Below are positions 18,838 to 27,648 of a DNA stretch of 64,000 bases, piece by piece. The notes under the pieces are model-generated. The model was given only the letters and a program-made list of their open reading frames with translations. It searched no databases and was not told the DNA's origin. The DNA lies in contig NZ_JARKMX010000005.1 in assembly GCF_029360705.1 (NCBI RefSeq), positions 100,338 to 164,337 on the forward strand, written 5' to 3'. Every line of letters begins with the position of its first letter. Position 1 is the first letter of the stretch. The DNA is from Paraflavitalea pollutisoli. GTDB taxonomy: Bacteria; Bacteroidota; Bacteroidia; Chitinophagales; Chitinophagaceae. Position numbers and translations under genes: made by a program.

Positions 18838-19743
18838 AGTTGTAGGCGGGTTTGGCGTATTATCGGGTTAATTGGCTAACAAATCCAGCTTGCGATATTG
18901 AACTTCAATGGCCAGGGGTAATCATTTTCCTACTCACGGGGTACTACCCTGTCCAGGCAATTTCGTATAAATAAACTACCTGTTGCATTGAGCAATAGAT
19001 ACTTGATTATGATCAATCGGATTTTTTCGAACCAGGATATTGAACTTTTACGTCAGACCGTGTAATTACTGAACGAATAAAAATGAGCAAAAGTGCTCTT
19101 GACCCCTATTTTGTATCCGGGTATTTTTGTTTTGAAGTTGATTGATGGAAGGAAAGGCAACCTCTCATATCCAATGTCCTGAGTTACCGTCCAGAAATAA
19201 TTTCCAATGATCTTATGAATACCATCGTCAAATCCAATATCAGTCAACTTCTCCCTTCTTTTGTTGCTTGATACCTGCCTATTTTACAATTGTTGATCTT
19301 ATCCTTTTAGCTCCGGTATCATTACTGCTTGCCAGTAAGTTGTTTCCGGAAAGTGCTGTTCAAAAGCCGGGAAGCAAAAAACAGCACAGTATTTGTAGGT
19401 TTAATCAGACCGGACAGTCCCGTTTTTAAAATCCATCGGCCAGCTACCTAAGGGTTTCCGCTTATCCCTCCTCACACCTATCCGTAAAGATTTCTCCGCT
19501 TAGTAACTTTACCCCGATCGATATGGGCTTTTTACGTTAGTAGAAATACTATTTTAAACTCGCGATTTTACCCGTTTTTAAGTCGTAAGGTTACTAGTAA
19601 AATCCTCGCAAATCCACTACCCTATTGAATTGCAGGCAATTTAAACCATTTTGATCAGGATTACCACCCGTTGTATAGCTTTTTTTTTTAGAGGTTTTTT
19701 ACGCCTCCAAACTACTATTCTAAACCTCTAAAAACTTACTACT
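18838..19743. other. 906-base intergenic region without a recognisable gene
   Basis: No convincing coding frame, tRNA or known RNA motif is visible. The only open frame of note, about 64 codons on the minus strand near 19053-19247, has no supporting signal or recognisable protein. The region ends with a T-rich tract and a hairpin directly before the 19744 gene. A TAACTTTA near 19502-19509 is close to the -7 consensus. Its length suggests long regulatory leaders for the divergent genes or an unannotated small RNA. Confidence 0.6.
19685..19734 (+). promoter_or_regulatory. Leader hairpin ending 9 bases before the start of the 19744 gene
   Basis: TTTTTAGAGGTTT (19685-19697) is perfectly complementary to AAACCTCTAAAAA (19722-19734), with a 24-base loop. 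GAGG in the left arm can alternatively pair with CCTC at 19704-19707 inside the loop, giving two exclusive folds. It would lie in the 5' leader of the next gene. It may be an mRNA-stabilising or translation-controlling structure; its function is inferred. Confidence 0.5.
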
Positions 19744-20118
19744 ATGATTCAAAATGAACTCGTAACTAAGCGTTCCACTGCAGAAATCGGTGAGGATGTA
19801 GGCTACCAAATGGGCACCGAGTTTATCTCTAACTTCCGGAATGCCAACCCTAACGAGACTCTTTCTTACGTTATCGGCCGCAACATCATCGACCAGATCC
19901 TGGCTCAACCCGGTTGCGAAGGCATCCACATCTACAATGCCATCAACGAGTTTGGCAAAAAGACACTTGTTTACGTAGGTATCGACAAGGACGGCAAGAA
20001 CATTTTCGAATACACTGCGGTAAATAACGATGGTAATATTACGAAGGCTGAAGCCACTGTAGGCGACCGTACAGACGACGGCGGCGAAAGCTGGTGGAAA
20101 TGGATCTTCGGCTGGTAA
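19744..20118 (+). CDS. Small acidic protein of unknown function with Trp-rich C terminus
   Basis: I do not recognise this 124-residue protein. It has no signal peptide or membrane helix. An N-terminal helical part (residues 1-50, EIGEDVGYQMGTEFISNF and SYVIGRNIIDQIL) is followed by a likely beta-rich part (IHIYNAINEFGKKTLVYVGID; NIFEYTAVNNDGNITKAEATVGD). A charged linker DRTDDGGE comes next. The end, ESWWKWIFGW, has four tryptophans in ten residues and could serve as an amphipathic membrane-binding or protein-docking tail. Codon choice looks like that of neighbouring well-expressed genes. It lies between a divergent response regulator and, 70 bases downstream, a 7-TM protein and a histidine kinase, behind a long leader with a stable hairpin. 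This suggests regulated expression tied to the signalling island. Confidence 0.75.
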   Translation: MIQNELVTKRSTAEIGEDVGYQMGTEFISNFRNANPNETLSYVIGRNIIDQILAQPGCEGIHIYNAINEFGKKTLVYVGIDKDGKNIFEYTAVNNDGNITKAEATVGDRTDDGGESWWKWIFGW

Positions 20119-20188
20119 TCAAGTCTTTTTTCCTGATTACTTGACTATTAAGCAAATGCCTTTTATATTTGAGAAACTTTAAAAGGCT

Positions 20189-20881
20189 TTGTTTACCAAA
20201 AATATACTTAAAGCATTAAGTGGATTTTCTGGAATTTTACCCATAGTTTTTTTTCTACTCTTCCTGAAAAGGAACAATGAAAAGAAGCTATGGGTAATTT
20301 TTTTGTACGTTGTACTATCCTTTCTGACCGACGTTACCGCAGGTTCTCTACCAGATCATTCCCAAACCAAGTTTTACGTTTTTAGCTTTTTTACCATCAT
20401 AGAGTATACACTATTCTCTATTTTTCTTTATCTTAATTTTAAGTCTAAGAAACTACGGTGGATGATCCTGGCTGCTTTGCCATTATTCTATATTCTGGCA
20501 GGATACTATATCCTCAATAAAGATCAATCGAAGCTGTTTGATGCTGTGCCGGCCTCGCTGGAATCCATTTTGATGATCATTTTTTGCGTCAGCTTTTTCT
20601 TTGAGCAAATCACTGATGTAGAAGTATCATTCATTTATTCTTCCAAAACGTTCTGGATCATTGTGGCTATCATGGTTTATAGTTCGGCCACTTTTTTCCT
20701 GTTTGTATCGGCAGAATTTCTGACCCAGGAAGAAAGAAAGGCATATTGGTTTATTAACCTGATATCCAACATCATTAAAAACCTGTTATTGACGATTGCA
20801 TTTATAATACCCAATCATAAGCCACAGCCGATATCGGAACGTCGCTATGATGACGAGCTGTTTCAAAAACCAGCTCTCTAA
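20189..20881 (+). CDS. 7-TM membrane protein of unknown function, copy 1 of the signalling island
   Basis: The 230-residue protein has about seven hydrophobic helices (near 12-26, 33-52, 60-83, 90-108, 118-140, 150-175, 185-210), short loops and a charged C-terminal tail. No known domain is recognised. It shares the pattern YxSxxFWI followed by a hydrophobic helix (SFIYSSKTFWIIVAIMVY) with the 228-residue 7-TM protein at 22755, so the two look homologous. The histidine kinase starts 36 bases downstream. The frame has a stop at 20180 and no ATG near the N terminus, so a TTG start at 20189 is the best candidate, with AAGG only 2 bases before it. It is possibly the membrane sensor partner of the kinase, which lacks an input domain. 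Confidence 0.72.
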   Translation: MFTKNILKALSGFSGILPIVFFLLFLKRNNEKKLWVIFLYVVLSFLTDVTAGSLPDHSQTKFYVFSFFTIIEYTLFSIFLYLNFKSKKLRWMILAALPLFYILAGYYILNKDQSKLFDAVPASLESILMIIFCVSFFFEQITDVEVSFIYSSKTFWIIVAIMVYSSATFFLFVSAEFLTQEERKAYWFINLISNIIKNLLLTIAFIIPNHKPQPISERRYDDELFQKPAL

Positions 20882-20917
20882 CCCTAAAAAACCAAGTTAG
20901 CCTTCGGGCGCCACCCC

Positions 20918-21757
20918 ATGCTGCTGCTAAGAATCAATGACCCCGACAGTCCCGTGTCCCTTGTACTTTTCTTTGGTACAGTGGGCATGCTGGCCCTTAC
21001 CATCGGGTTGATTGTGTTCATCATTTTTCACCAACGAAAGGTTATTCGCTACCAGATGCGCCTGCAGCGCCTGGAACAAGAGCAACAAAAGATGTTGCTT
21101 AACGCGTCTATCCGACTGCAGGAAGAAGAGCGTCAACGCATCGCCGCCGACCTGCACGATGATGCCGGTCCCCTCCTGGCTACTGCCCGTCTGTATCTCA
21201 ACGAGAACCTCGTCAACCTTGACAAGACAACTCAACTGCAGAGTATCTACAATGCCAAACAGATCATCGACGACACTATTCAGCTGATCCGCAATATCTC
21301 GCACAGCCTGATGCCTCCTACCCTCAAGAACTTTGGTCTTGAATCGGCTGTCAATGACCTGTTCCAAAAGATCAGCGGTTCGGGCAGTATGAATGCCAGC
21401 TGCCGCTTTCACGACTACCGCGAACGCCTCCACCCCGATGAAGAGCTCATCATTTTCCGCGTCATCCAGGAGCTGGTCAATAATATCCTGAAACACAGCA
21501 ATGCCAGCTTTATTCACCTCACGCAAAACCTGGGCGGCAATAAACTATACATCCGGCTGCATCATGATGGCCGGGGCATTACCCAGAATGATTTTGAAAA
21601 GCTCAACAAGAGCAATGTAGGATTGGGATTGAAGAATATACAAAGCCGTTTGAAACTATTGCAGGGACGTATCTTTTTCGAAAAAGATATGTCGCAGACC
21701 TACTATAAAGTCACTATCGAAATCCCCAAACAGGAAGAAGAGCCTGCCGGAGAATAA
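20918..21757 (+). CDS. Sensor histidine kinase, NarX/DesK type (HisKA_3)
   Basis: The 279-residue kinase has one N-terminal membrane helix (~13-37), a coiled-coil (~40-72) and a HisKA_3 dimerisation domain with phospho-acceptor H80 in RIAADLHDDAGPLL. The HATPase domain has N-box ELVNNILKHSNA, DGRGI and GLGLKNIQSR. It has essentially no extracellular or PAS input domain. It therefore probably senses through its membrane helix or through a partner, for which the 7-TM proteins on either side are candidates. The NarL-type regulator encoded 187 bases downstream is the expected phosphotransfer partner. Confidence 0.93.
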   Translation: MLLLRINDPDSPVSLVLFFGTVGMLALTIGLIVFIIFHQRKVIRYQMRLQRLEQEQQKMLLNASIRLQEEERQRIAADLHDDAGPLLATARLYLNENLVNLDKTTQLQSIYNAKQIIDDTIQLIRNISHSLMPPTLKNFGLESAVNDLFQKISGSGSMNASCRFHDYRERLHPDEELIIFRVIQELVNNILKHSNASFIHLTQNLGGNKLYIRLHHDGRGITQNDFEKLNKSNVGLGLKNIQSRLKLLQGRIFFEKDMSQTYYKVTIEIPKQEEEPAGE

Positions 21758-21893
21758 ATAAATAATGTTTTGAAACCCATAATAATCAGGCGCTGAAGCA
21801 TTAAAACTAATTACATTTGTGGCTCGTTATCACCAGGCTTTGAATCACTGACAATCAATGCAATCTCTTCGATTTTACAGCACTAGGACAGTA

Positions 21894-21922
21894 TTGATAA
21901 CGGACAATTTTCAGTAATTTTA
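21894..21922 (+). promoter_or_regulatory. Possible promoter of response regulator B
   Basis: TTG (21894-21896), 18-base spacer, TAATTTTA (21915-21922): one mismatch from TAnnTTTG at allowed spacing, 21 bases before the ATG. It would let the regulator be transcribed apart from the kinase. Confidence 0.4.
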
Positions 21923-21943
21923 GTTGCCAATATCATTAACACA

Positions 21944-22600
21944 ATGGGACCCATTAAAGTTGCTATCGCTGACGATCACAAGATATTCCGAAAGGGGGTT
22001 ATTCTTTCATTGCGGCCTTATACCAATATCAAGTTTGTCTTTGAAGCCGAGAACGGCCAGGAATTACTGGATGCGCTGCCCGCCGCTCCGGAACAACCCG
22101 ATGTGATCCTCATGGATTTACGCATGCCCCAGAAAGATGGTATTGAAACGACCAAGGTAGTAGCCAAACAATACCCCCAGATTCATGTGATTGCTCTTAC
22201 GATGTATGAGGATGAACGCTTTGTAAGTCATATGATGGAGATAGGTGCCAATGGGTACCTGCTGAAAAGCGCTGACCCCGCCGAGATCAAGAAAGCGATC
22301 ATGGAAGTGATGAGCAAAGGGTATTACCTGAACAACTTCGTAAACAGGATCTTGCTCAAAAAATCGCACGCACGCCAGAAAGTGGTGCCCACGCTCAATA
22401 ATGAAATAACCCTCAGTGACCGCGAAAGAGATGTGATCAAATATATCTGCATGGAATTTACCGCGCACGAAATAGCCCAAAAACTAGAGGTGAGTCCTCG
22501 CACTGTGGAAGCGATCAAAGACCGGTTGATGGAAAGATTTGGTGCAAAAAACACAGCAGGCCTTGTCTTCTTTGCAGTTAAGAACAACCTGATCGACTAG
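21944..22600 (+). CDS. NarL/LuxR-type response regulator B
   Basis: The 218-residue regulator has a receiver domain (VAIADDHKIF; D58 in VILMDLRMP; K in LLKSADP) and a LuxR helix-turn-helix (LSDRERDVIKYICMEFTAHEI; VSPRTVEAIKDRLMERFGAKN). It is the probable partner of the upstream histidine kinase. It is paralogous to regulator A (18178-18837), with matching segments through both domains (for example LTMYxDxxxxxxMMExGANxYL). The recognition-helix region differs (IRQNMKSKVGAK against IKDRLMERFGAK), so DNA targets may differ. Confidence 0.94.
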   Translation: MGPIKVAIADDHKIFRKGVILSLRPYTNIKFVFEAENGQELLDALPAAPEQPDVILMDLRMPQKDGIETTKVVAKQYPQIHVIALTMYEDERFVSHMMEIGANGYLLKSADPAEIKKAIMEVMSKGYYLNNFVNRILLKKSHARQKVVPTLNNEITLSDRERDVIKYICMEFTAHEIAQKLEVSPRTVEAIKDRLMERFGAKNTAGLVFFAVKNNLID

Positions 22601-22754
22601 TTTCATCTCATGCCGGTATACCCGCCAGAGGCAGATCAACCCAACGGCATTTAATTCTGCTAAATTTCAATAGCCTGTTCAGCATACCCGGTCCGTGACA
22701 GTTTAAAACCGGACCGGCGCTGCTCTATGAAAAACCGGTTCCGAACCTTCAATT

Positions 22755-23441
22755 ATGGTACAAACCGGTACAGGCATCCCGCTCATGTTATCTTTGCTGG
22801 CAATCTTATTGCCGCTCATTCCTATTGTCATCATCTTTGTGCGCCGTACCTGGCAACTGGATACCATGATCTTCCTGGGTGTCATCTGCCTGTTCTCTTG
22901 TCTGCAACACCTGCTGATCTACATGCCCCAATCGCAGCCGGGCAATACAGCCATCATCAACAGCCTCTTCGGTTTGGCAGAGCTTGGTCTGCTCCTCTAC
23001 CTCTATAGGTTGATCATTAGGGCAAAATGGGCCACAGAACTACTGCACACCGTACTGATCGCCTTTGCTTCTGTAGCCATTACCATGTATGCCCTGGGGG
23101 GAATGATGAAGTATGCCGCGCCGCTTGCAATGACGGCCGCATTCATACTGCTTCTGGTATCGGTGGTGGCATTGGTACAATTGATCCGGCACAAACAGCT
23201 GTATATCTTTCAATCCCCCATGTTCTGGATTGCTGCCGGTAATATCTGTTTTTTCTCCATGTACCTGTTGACAGGTGTGTTGCTGGTACGGGGTACAAGC
23301 ACTCCTTCGTTACAACAGGAAAAAACAATCCTGCTTTCAGTACTGCATGTCATCAGGTTTGCCTTCTTCATCATAGCCGCCGCTACCGTATGGCCACCAA
23401 AACAAACGGATGGCTCCGTAAAGAACCATCCGTGGCAATAG
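22755..23441 (+). CDS. 7-TM membrane protein of unknown function, copy 2 of the signalling island
   Basis: The 228-residue protein has seven predicted helices (about 8-29, 36-56, 67-88, 93-115, 122-146, 152-177, 190-213) and no large soluble domain. The segment LYIFQSPMFWIAAGNICFFSMYLL lines up with FIYSSKTFWIIVAIMVYSSATFFLF of the 20189 protein, and helix number and spacing agree. Homology is inferred by eye. It follows response regulator B by 154 bases. A short inverted repeat (ACGGATGG/CCATCCGT, 23406-23413/23426-23433) lies in its last codons, with no T run. A signal-sensing or transport role is possible but unproven. Confidence 0.75.
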   Translation: MVQTGTGIPLMLSLLAILLPLIPIVIIFVRRTWQLDTMIFLGVICLFSCLQHLLIYMPQSQPGNTAIINSLFGLAELGLLLYLYRLIIRAKWATELLHTVLIAFASVAITMYALGGMMKYAAPLAMTAAFILLLVSVVALVQLIRHKQLYIFQSPMFWIAAGNICFFSMYLLTGVLLVRGTSTPSLQQEKTILLSVLHVIRFAFFIIAAATVWPPKQTDGSVKNHPWQ

Positions 23442-23461
23442 GTTGGGTAGCCGAAGTGGCA

Positions 23462-24121
23462 TCAAATATTCATTTCAGGAATATCTCCTTCGATCAGTAA
23501 TTTCCCCAGTGTTTTGAAACGGATCTCCTCGGTTGATACACCGGGTGCCCGTTCAATCAGTTTAAACCCACCCTGCGGCAGCACATCGAGCACGGCGAGG
23601 TCGGATACGATCCGCTTCACGCATCGTACTCCTGTCAGCGGTAAAGTACAGGCCGGCAATACCTTTGATTCTCCTTTTGGATTGGTATGCATCATGGCCA
23701 CGATGATGTTCTTGGCACTGGCCACCAGGTCCATCGCCCCGCCCATCCCTTTAACCATTTTACCAGGTATCTTCCAGTTCGCAATATCACCTTCTTCCGA
23801 TACCTCCATAGCGCCCAAAACAGTCAGGTCGACCTTGCCGGCACGGATCATTCCAAAACTTTCTGCACTATCGAAGAAAACACCACCAGGCAATACTGTC
23901 ACTGTTTCTTTCCCCGCATTGATGAGGTCGGCGTCGATAGCCTCCTCCAACGGGTAAGGCCCCATACCCAGCATACCATTTTCCGATTGCAGCATAATGG
24001 AAATACCGGCGGGGATATAATTGGATACCAGGGTGGGAATTCCAATACCGAGATTTACATACATGCCGTCACGCAATTCCTGGGCAATACGTTTGGCAAT
24101 TCCGAATTTATCCAATGGCAT
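23462..24121 (-). CDS. scoB: 3-oxoacid CoA-transferase, subunit B
   Basis: The 219-residue beta subunit belongs to the class I CoA-transferase family. The catalytic glutamate lies in [13 protein letters not shown] near residue 46. [31 protein letters not shown] and [13 protein letters not shown] are typical of the SCOT/AtoA/ScoB group. With ScoA it transfers CoA between succinyl-CoA and acetoacetate (or a related 3-oxoacid), feeding ketone bodies or branched-chain breakdown products into central metabolism. It follows scoA by 37 bases in one transcription unit. It converges with the 7-TM gene with only 20 bases between stops. Confidence 0.94.
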   Translation of the reverse strand: MPLDKFGIAKRIAQELRDGMYVNLGIGIPTLVSNYIPAGISIMLQSENGMLGMGPYPLEEAIDADLINAGKETVTVLPGGVFFDSAESFGMIRAGKVDLTVLGAMEVSEEGDIANWKIPGKMVKGMGGAMDLVASAKNIIVAMMHTNPKGESKVLPACTLPLTGVRCVKRIVSDLAVLDVLPQGGFKLIERAPGVSTEEIRFKTLGKLLIEGDIPEMNI

Positions 24122-24158
24122 AGACGTTCGTTTTATATTATTCTAGAAGCTCTAACAC

Positions 24159-24857
24159 TCAGGCATTGATCTGGACAGTACGTCTTTCGATCCTTTTCTC
24201 ATACTGCTGTCCCTGAAAAATCCGGTGCACGTAAATTCCGGCTACATGAATCTCATCGGGATCCAATTGGCCGGGGGCCACGAGCTCTTCCACTTCTGCT
24301 ATCGTGATATGGCCAGCCTTGGCCATCGATGTAGAAAAATTGCGGGTTGTCTTTCTGAAAACGAGGTTGCCCATATGATCGCCTTTCCAGGCTTTCACAA
24401 TGGCAAAATCGGCGTGCAGGGCATGTTCCATCAGGTACATTTTCCCATCAAACGCTCTCACTTCCTTGCCTTCTGCGATCTCAGTACCATAACCGGCAGG
24501 CGTAAAAAAAGCAGGTATACCCATACCCGCCATTTGTATACGGGTAGCCAATGTTCCCTGCGGAATAAGATCCACCTCCAGTTCACCACTAAGCAGCTGC
24601 CGTTCAAATTCAGCATTCTCTCCCACATATGAACTTATCATTTTTCGGATCTGCCGGGTCTGGAGGAGTAAGCCAAGACCAAAACCATCTACACCTGCAT
24701 TGTTCGAAATACAGGTCAATCCCTTGACACCTTTGTCGACGAGGGCAGCAATCGTATTTTCCGGAATGCCACAAAGACCAAAGCCACCCAACATAAGGGT
24801 AGCATTGTCCGTAATATCGTGAATGGCGACAACTGCGTTAGCAACAACTTTATTCAT
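24159..24857 (-). CDS. scoA: 3-oxoacid CoA-transferase, subunit A
   Basis: The 232-residue alpha subunit has the family signature [16 protein letters not shown] at about residues 23-38, followed by [46 protein letters not shown] is equally typical. Together with ScoB it forms the active heterotetramer (succinyl-CoA:3-ketoacid CoA transferase type). It is the first gene of a two-gene unit, 59 bases downstream of the DUF4296 stop on the same strand. That gap contains no evident terminator, so read-through from the upstream block is possible. Confidence 0.94.
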   Translation of the reverse strand: MNKVVANAVVAIHDITDNATLMLGGFGLCGIPENTIAALVDKGVKGLTCISNNAGVDGFGLGLLLQTRQIRKMISSYVGENAEFERQLLSGELEVDLIPQGTLATRIQMAGMGIPAFFTPAGYGTEIAEGKEVRAFDGKMYLMEHALHADFAIVKAWKGDHMGNLVFRKTTRNFSTSMAKAGHITIAEVEELVAPGQLDPDEIHVAGIYVHRIFQGQQYEKRIERRTVQINA

Positions 24858-24916
24858 ACAATGAAAAGGCTTTTATGACAAACTGTTGATACGGTAACGG
24901 TAGAGGTAGCCGTAGA

Positions 24917-25321
24917 TTATCGTGCCGTATCCATTTTGTACAGCTCTGACCTGCGTCTTTCGGCACGAACCGACATGGAATCAAAGACCACTTTATGCAG
25001 GTCGGGACGGCTCAGGTAAAAATTAAAGCTTCGAATGAATTCATCGCGTGAGATCTTATGCAGCTGGAAAACCCGCTCATACATTTGCAGGTTCTCCAAC
25101 TTGATATTCTTTTTTGCCGTAGAATCTCTCTCGAGAAACTGCGAGGAAAAACGATCAGCCTGGATCATATCCCACATCACCGCTTCCATTTTCTCCTGGT
25201 TCATGACATCCGAGGGAATCTTATTTCGGTTGGTACAAGCTACAGCGCCTGCTATCAACAGAAACACCATTCCATAAAAGAAAGAATTTGCCAACACAGT
25301 CAATGGTCGCTTTCGTATCAT
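24917..25321 (-). CDS. DUF4296 lipoprotein
   Basis: The 134-residue protein has a hydrophobic N-terminal segment ending in a lipobox (LIAGAVAC, Cys29), so it is probably anchored as a lipoprotein. The rest is helical, with the DUF4296 pattern (MEAVMWDMIQADRF; NLQMYERVFQLHKISRDEFIRSFNFYLSRPD; FDSMSVRAERRRSELYK). The domain is found mainly in Bacteroidota and its function is unknown. Its start overlaps the stop of the DUF4835 gene by 4 bases, indicating translational coupling with the envelope/secretion gene upstream. Confidence 0.88.
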   Translation of the reverse strand: MIRKRPLTVLANSFFYGMVFLLIAGAVACTNRNKIPSDVMNQEKMEAVMWDMIQADRFSSQFLERDSTAKKNIKLENLQMYERVFQLHKISRDEFIRSFNFYLSRPDLHKVVFDSMSVRAERRRSELYKMDTAR

Positions 25322-26238
25322 TTTAATTCCTGTTTGTAGGTATTGGCATTGGTAATATCGACACGCATCAAAATTTCGCGTGCCTTCTGCCGCTCTTCGG
25401 GGGATGCTTTCTTAAACAGGCGAACCAGTTCATTGGCTTTTCCCTGGAAAAAGAAGGGCACCACCATCGTATTGGAAATATCGGTATTCAGGGTATTCAT
25501 GATATTTAAGGTGTTGAGCACAGCATTGCGGCCTTCCGCCTCGTTTTCATACATGGCATCCATACCCAGCCGGTAATAACTGTAAATAGCATCATGTACC
25601 AACGTATACCTGTTGTTGGTCAGGTTTTCCATCAACCAATACCGGTTGCGCAGTCCATCGAACGCTTTCCAGCCACTGATATCCCTGTTTTCAGGTGCAT
25701 TATTGACGATTGACATGGCTTTCTGAAAATAAGGATCGCCACCACGTAAAGAAAAAGAATCGAAGTCAAGCCCCAGGATTACATATACATAGTAAGCCAG
25801 GGTGGCCGTCAGGTTAGAGGCCAGCGGATCGGAACCAGAAACCCGGTTCTCATTGAATTCTACCGGCTGGTACTCGAGGTACTTGAAGTTGAATGACTCG
25901 TCCTGGAAATTGATCAGCGGCGTTTCGTAATTGGTGTTGTACACCGGTCTCGCAGCCTGCACTGTCAGTGACGCCTGGTACACATTGTTGGCGGCAGCCC
26001 GTATGACTACCAGGAAATGACAAACGATCTTTTCATTGGTCTGAAAAGTTTCATTTGTCCATTTACGGTTATTGAGAAAGGTATTGAGTGAGTTTTGCAA
26101 GGTTTGAAAAATCTTTCGATCAGTTTGCGAGCTTATCTGGCTCGCATTGATGGATATTCTCGCCTGTAACTCCTGGGCCATGACACCTGTCTGCAGGCCG
26201 GCCAGAAACAGTATCAGTGAACAGATTTTATTAAGCAT
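25318..26238 (-). CDS. DUF4835 protein, T9SS-associated (PorD-like)
   Basis: The 306-residue exported protein has signal peptide MLNKICSLILFLAGLQTGVMAQ. It then shows the DUF4835 pattern: ELQARISINASQISSQTDRKIFQTLQNSLNTFLNNRKWT; VNNAPENRDISGWKAFDGLRNRYWLMENL. Some annotation pipelines label this family PorD, a type IX secretion component; I state that from memory and treat the role as tentative. The gene overlaps coaBC by 8 bases and the DUF4296 gene by 4, an arrangement repeatedly seen in Bacteroidota. A T9SS cargo protein is present elsewhere in this window (35844-39110). Confidence 0.88.
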   Translation of the reverse strand: MLNKICSLILFLAGLQTGVMAQELQARISINASQISSQTDRKIFQTLQNSLNTFLNNRKWTNETFQTNEKIVCHFLVVIRAAANNVYQASLTVQAARPVYNTNYETPLINFQDESFNFKYLEYQPVEFNENRVSGSDPLASNLTATLAYYVYVILGLDFDSFSLRGGDPYFQKAMSIVNNAPENRDISGWKAFDGLRNRYWLMENLTNNRYTLVHDAIYSYYRLGMDAMYENEAEGRNAVLNTLNIMNTLNTDISNTMVVPFFFQGKANELVRLFKKASPEERQKAREILMRVDITNANTYKQELK

Positions 26239-27427
26239 ACAACCGGTTTACAATTCTATCAACGATATCGTGGGCCACTTGTTGTTTGGGTTTGCGCTCA
26301 TAGGTCAGCTCGCCCCCATCCCGTTCAAAAATAGTGATCTTATTGGTGTCGTAGCCAAATCCAGCGCCTTCATCATTCAGTGAATTCAGGATGATCATAT
26401 CGGCATTCTTGGCGGTCAGTTTTTCCCGGGCATATTCCTTTTCGTTATTGGTTTCCAGTGCAAACCCAACGAGTAGCTGGTCACTCCGCTTCTCCTGCCC
26501 AAGCGCTTTCAGAATGTCCTTTGTTTTGGTGAGCTCAACCGTCAGGCTTCCGGCGGTCTTTTTGATCTTCTCGGCATTTGTGGTAGCCGGCGTAAAATCA
26601 GCCACCGCAGCCGACATAACAGCAATATCCGAAGTAGGAAACACCTTCATACAGGCTTCAAACATTTCCTGGGCAGTTTGCACTTTATGCACCTTGATAT
26701 TAGCTACTGCGGTAGTGACGGAAGATGGCCCCAGTACCAGCTGAACCTGTGCTCCGCGACGGGCTAATTCCTCGGCGATGGCCAGCCCCATTTTACCCGA
26801 CGAATGGTTACCAATAAAACGCACGGGGTCAATAGGTTCATAGGTAGGGCCGGCAGTAACCAGCGCTTTCTTTCCTGCCAGGTCCTGCCGGGCAAAATAA
26901 TGCTCCTGGATATATTGCATGATGGCTTCCGGTTCGGCCATCCGGCCGTCGCCGTAGAGGCCGCTGGCCAGTTCGCCCCGGTTTACCGGTATCACTTTGT
27001 TGCCATAGGCTTCCAATTGCTTCAGGTTGGCAATGGTAGTCGGGTGGTGCCACATATCTTCATCCATCGCCGGTGCTACGACAACCGGACAGGTGGCTGA
27101 CAAATAAGTGGCCAGCAGCATATTATCGCACAATCCATGCGCCATCTTCGCCAGTGTATTGCAGGTCAGTGGAGCCACGACCATCAGGTCGGCCCAGCGC
27201 CCCAGTTGTACGTGGTTTGACCAGGACTCATTGTTGGCAAGGTCAATGACCACATTATTTTTCGACAACGTCGATAAAGTCAATGGAGATACGAAATCGC
27301 AGGCTGCCGGAGTCAATACGATCTTTACTTCTGCGCCGGCTTTTACCAGCAGGCGTGTCAGGAGGATTGATTTATAAGCTGCTATGCTTCCTGTAATGGC
27401 CAGTAATAGCTTTTTGTCCTGGAACAT
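26231..27427 (-). CDS. coaBC: Bifunctional phosphopantothenoylcysteine decarboxylase/phosphopantothenate-cysteine ligase
   Basis: The 398-residue protein performs two consecutive steps of coenzyme A synthesis. The N-terminal CoaC flavoprotein domain (ITGSIAAYKSILLTRLLVKAGAEV; active-site His in NHVQLGRWADLMVVAPLTCNTLAK; PAMDEDMW) covers about residues 5-175. The C-terminal CoaB ligase domain (VTAGPTYEPIDPVRFIGNHSSGKMG; VGFALETNN; PKQQVAHDIV) covers the rest. I place the start at the internal ATG 27427. The conserved fold begins there, and a promoter-like TTG-N23-TAGATTTG (27484-27517) falls inside the longer possible frame. The downstream DUF4835 gene overlaps its stop by 8 bases. Confidence 0.96.
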   Translation of the reverse strand: MFQDKKLLLAITGSIAAYKSILLTRLLVKAGAEVKIVLTPAACDFVSPLTLSTLSKNNVVIDLANNESWSNHVQLGRWADLMVVAPLTCNTLAKMAHGLCDNMLLATYLSATCPVVVAPAMDEDMWHHPTTIANLKQLEAYGNKVIPVNRGELASGLYGDGRMAEPEAIMQYIQEHYFARQDLAGKKALVTAGPTYEPIDPVRFIGNHSSGKMGLAIAEELARRGAQVQLVLGPSSVTTAVANIKVHKVQTAQEMFEACMKVFPTSDIAVMSAAVADFTPATTNAEKIKKTAGSLTVELTKTKDILKALGQEKRSDQLLVGFALETNNEKEYAREKLTAKNADMIILNSLNDEGAGFGYDTNKITIFERDGGELTYERKPKQQVAHDIVDRIVNRLYA

Positions 27428-27483
27428 GTTGATAGGTTTCGTTACACGGCTTACCGATTGTGATACGGAGCTGAGGTCGGGGT

Positions 27484-27517
27484 CAAATCTATTGATAAAT
27501 CGCCACTTATATAGCAA
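27484..27517 (-). promoter_or_regulatory. Probable coaBC promoter
   Basis: On the minus strand TTG (27515-27517) precedes TAGATTTG (27484-27491) by 23 bases, a full -7 match at the upper end of allowed spacing, 56 bases upstream of the chosen coaBC start. Together with the terminator after rpoZ it suggests that coaBC-DUF4835-DUF4296 is transcribed separately. Confidence 0.5.
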
Positions 27518-27598
27518 ATTTGGTGCGCAGGAACGCTGGGGGAAAGCAATTTAACAAGGCTTGCCCTAAACGGGCTGGAGGAGTTGGGGCAAAATAAA

Positions 27599-27626
27599 AA
27601 GCGACGGGAAATACTTCCCATCGCTT
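27599..27626 (-). terminator. Rho-independent terminator after rpoZ
   Basis: In the minus-strand transcript AAGCGATGGGAA pairs with TTCCCGTCGCTT (12 bp including one G-U pair; arms 27615-27626 and 27599-27610), followed by TTTTTATTTT. The stop of rpoZ is 23 bases away. Confidence 0.8.
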
Positions 27627-27648
27627 AATATCTTAAGGCAAAAGATGA

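Noticed and set aside
19053..19247. 64-codon minus-strand frame in the long intergenic region
   Set aside because: No ribosome-binding site, promoter or protein-like composition; could be chance in a 906-base gap.
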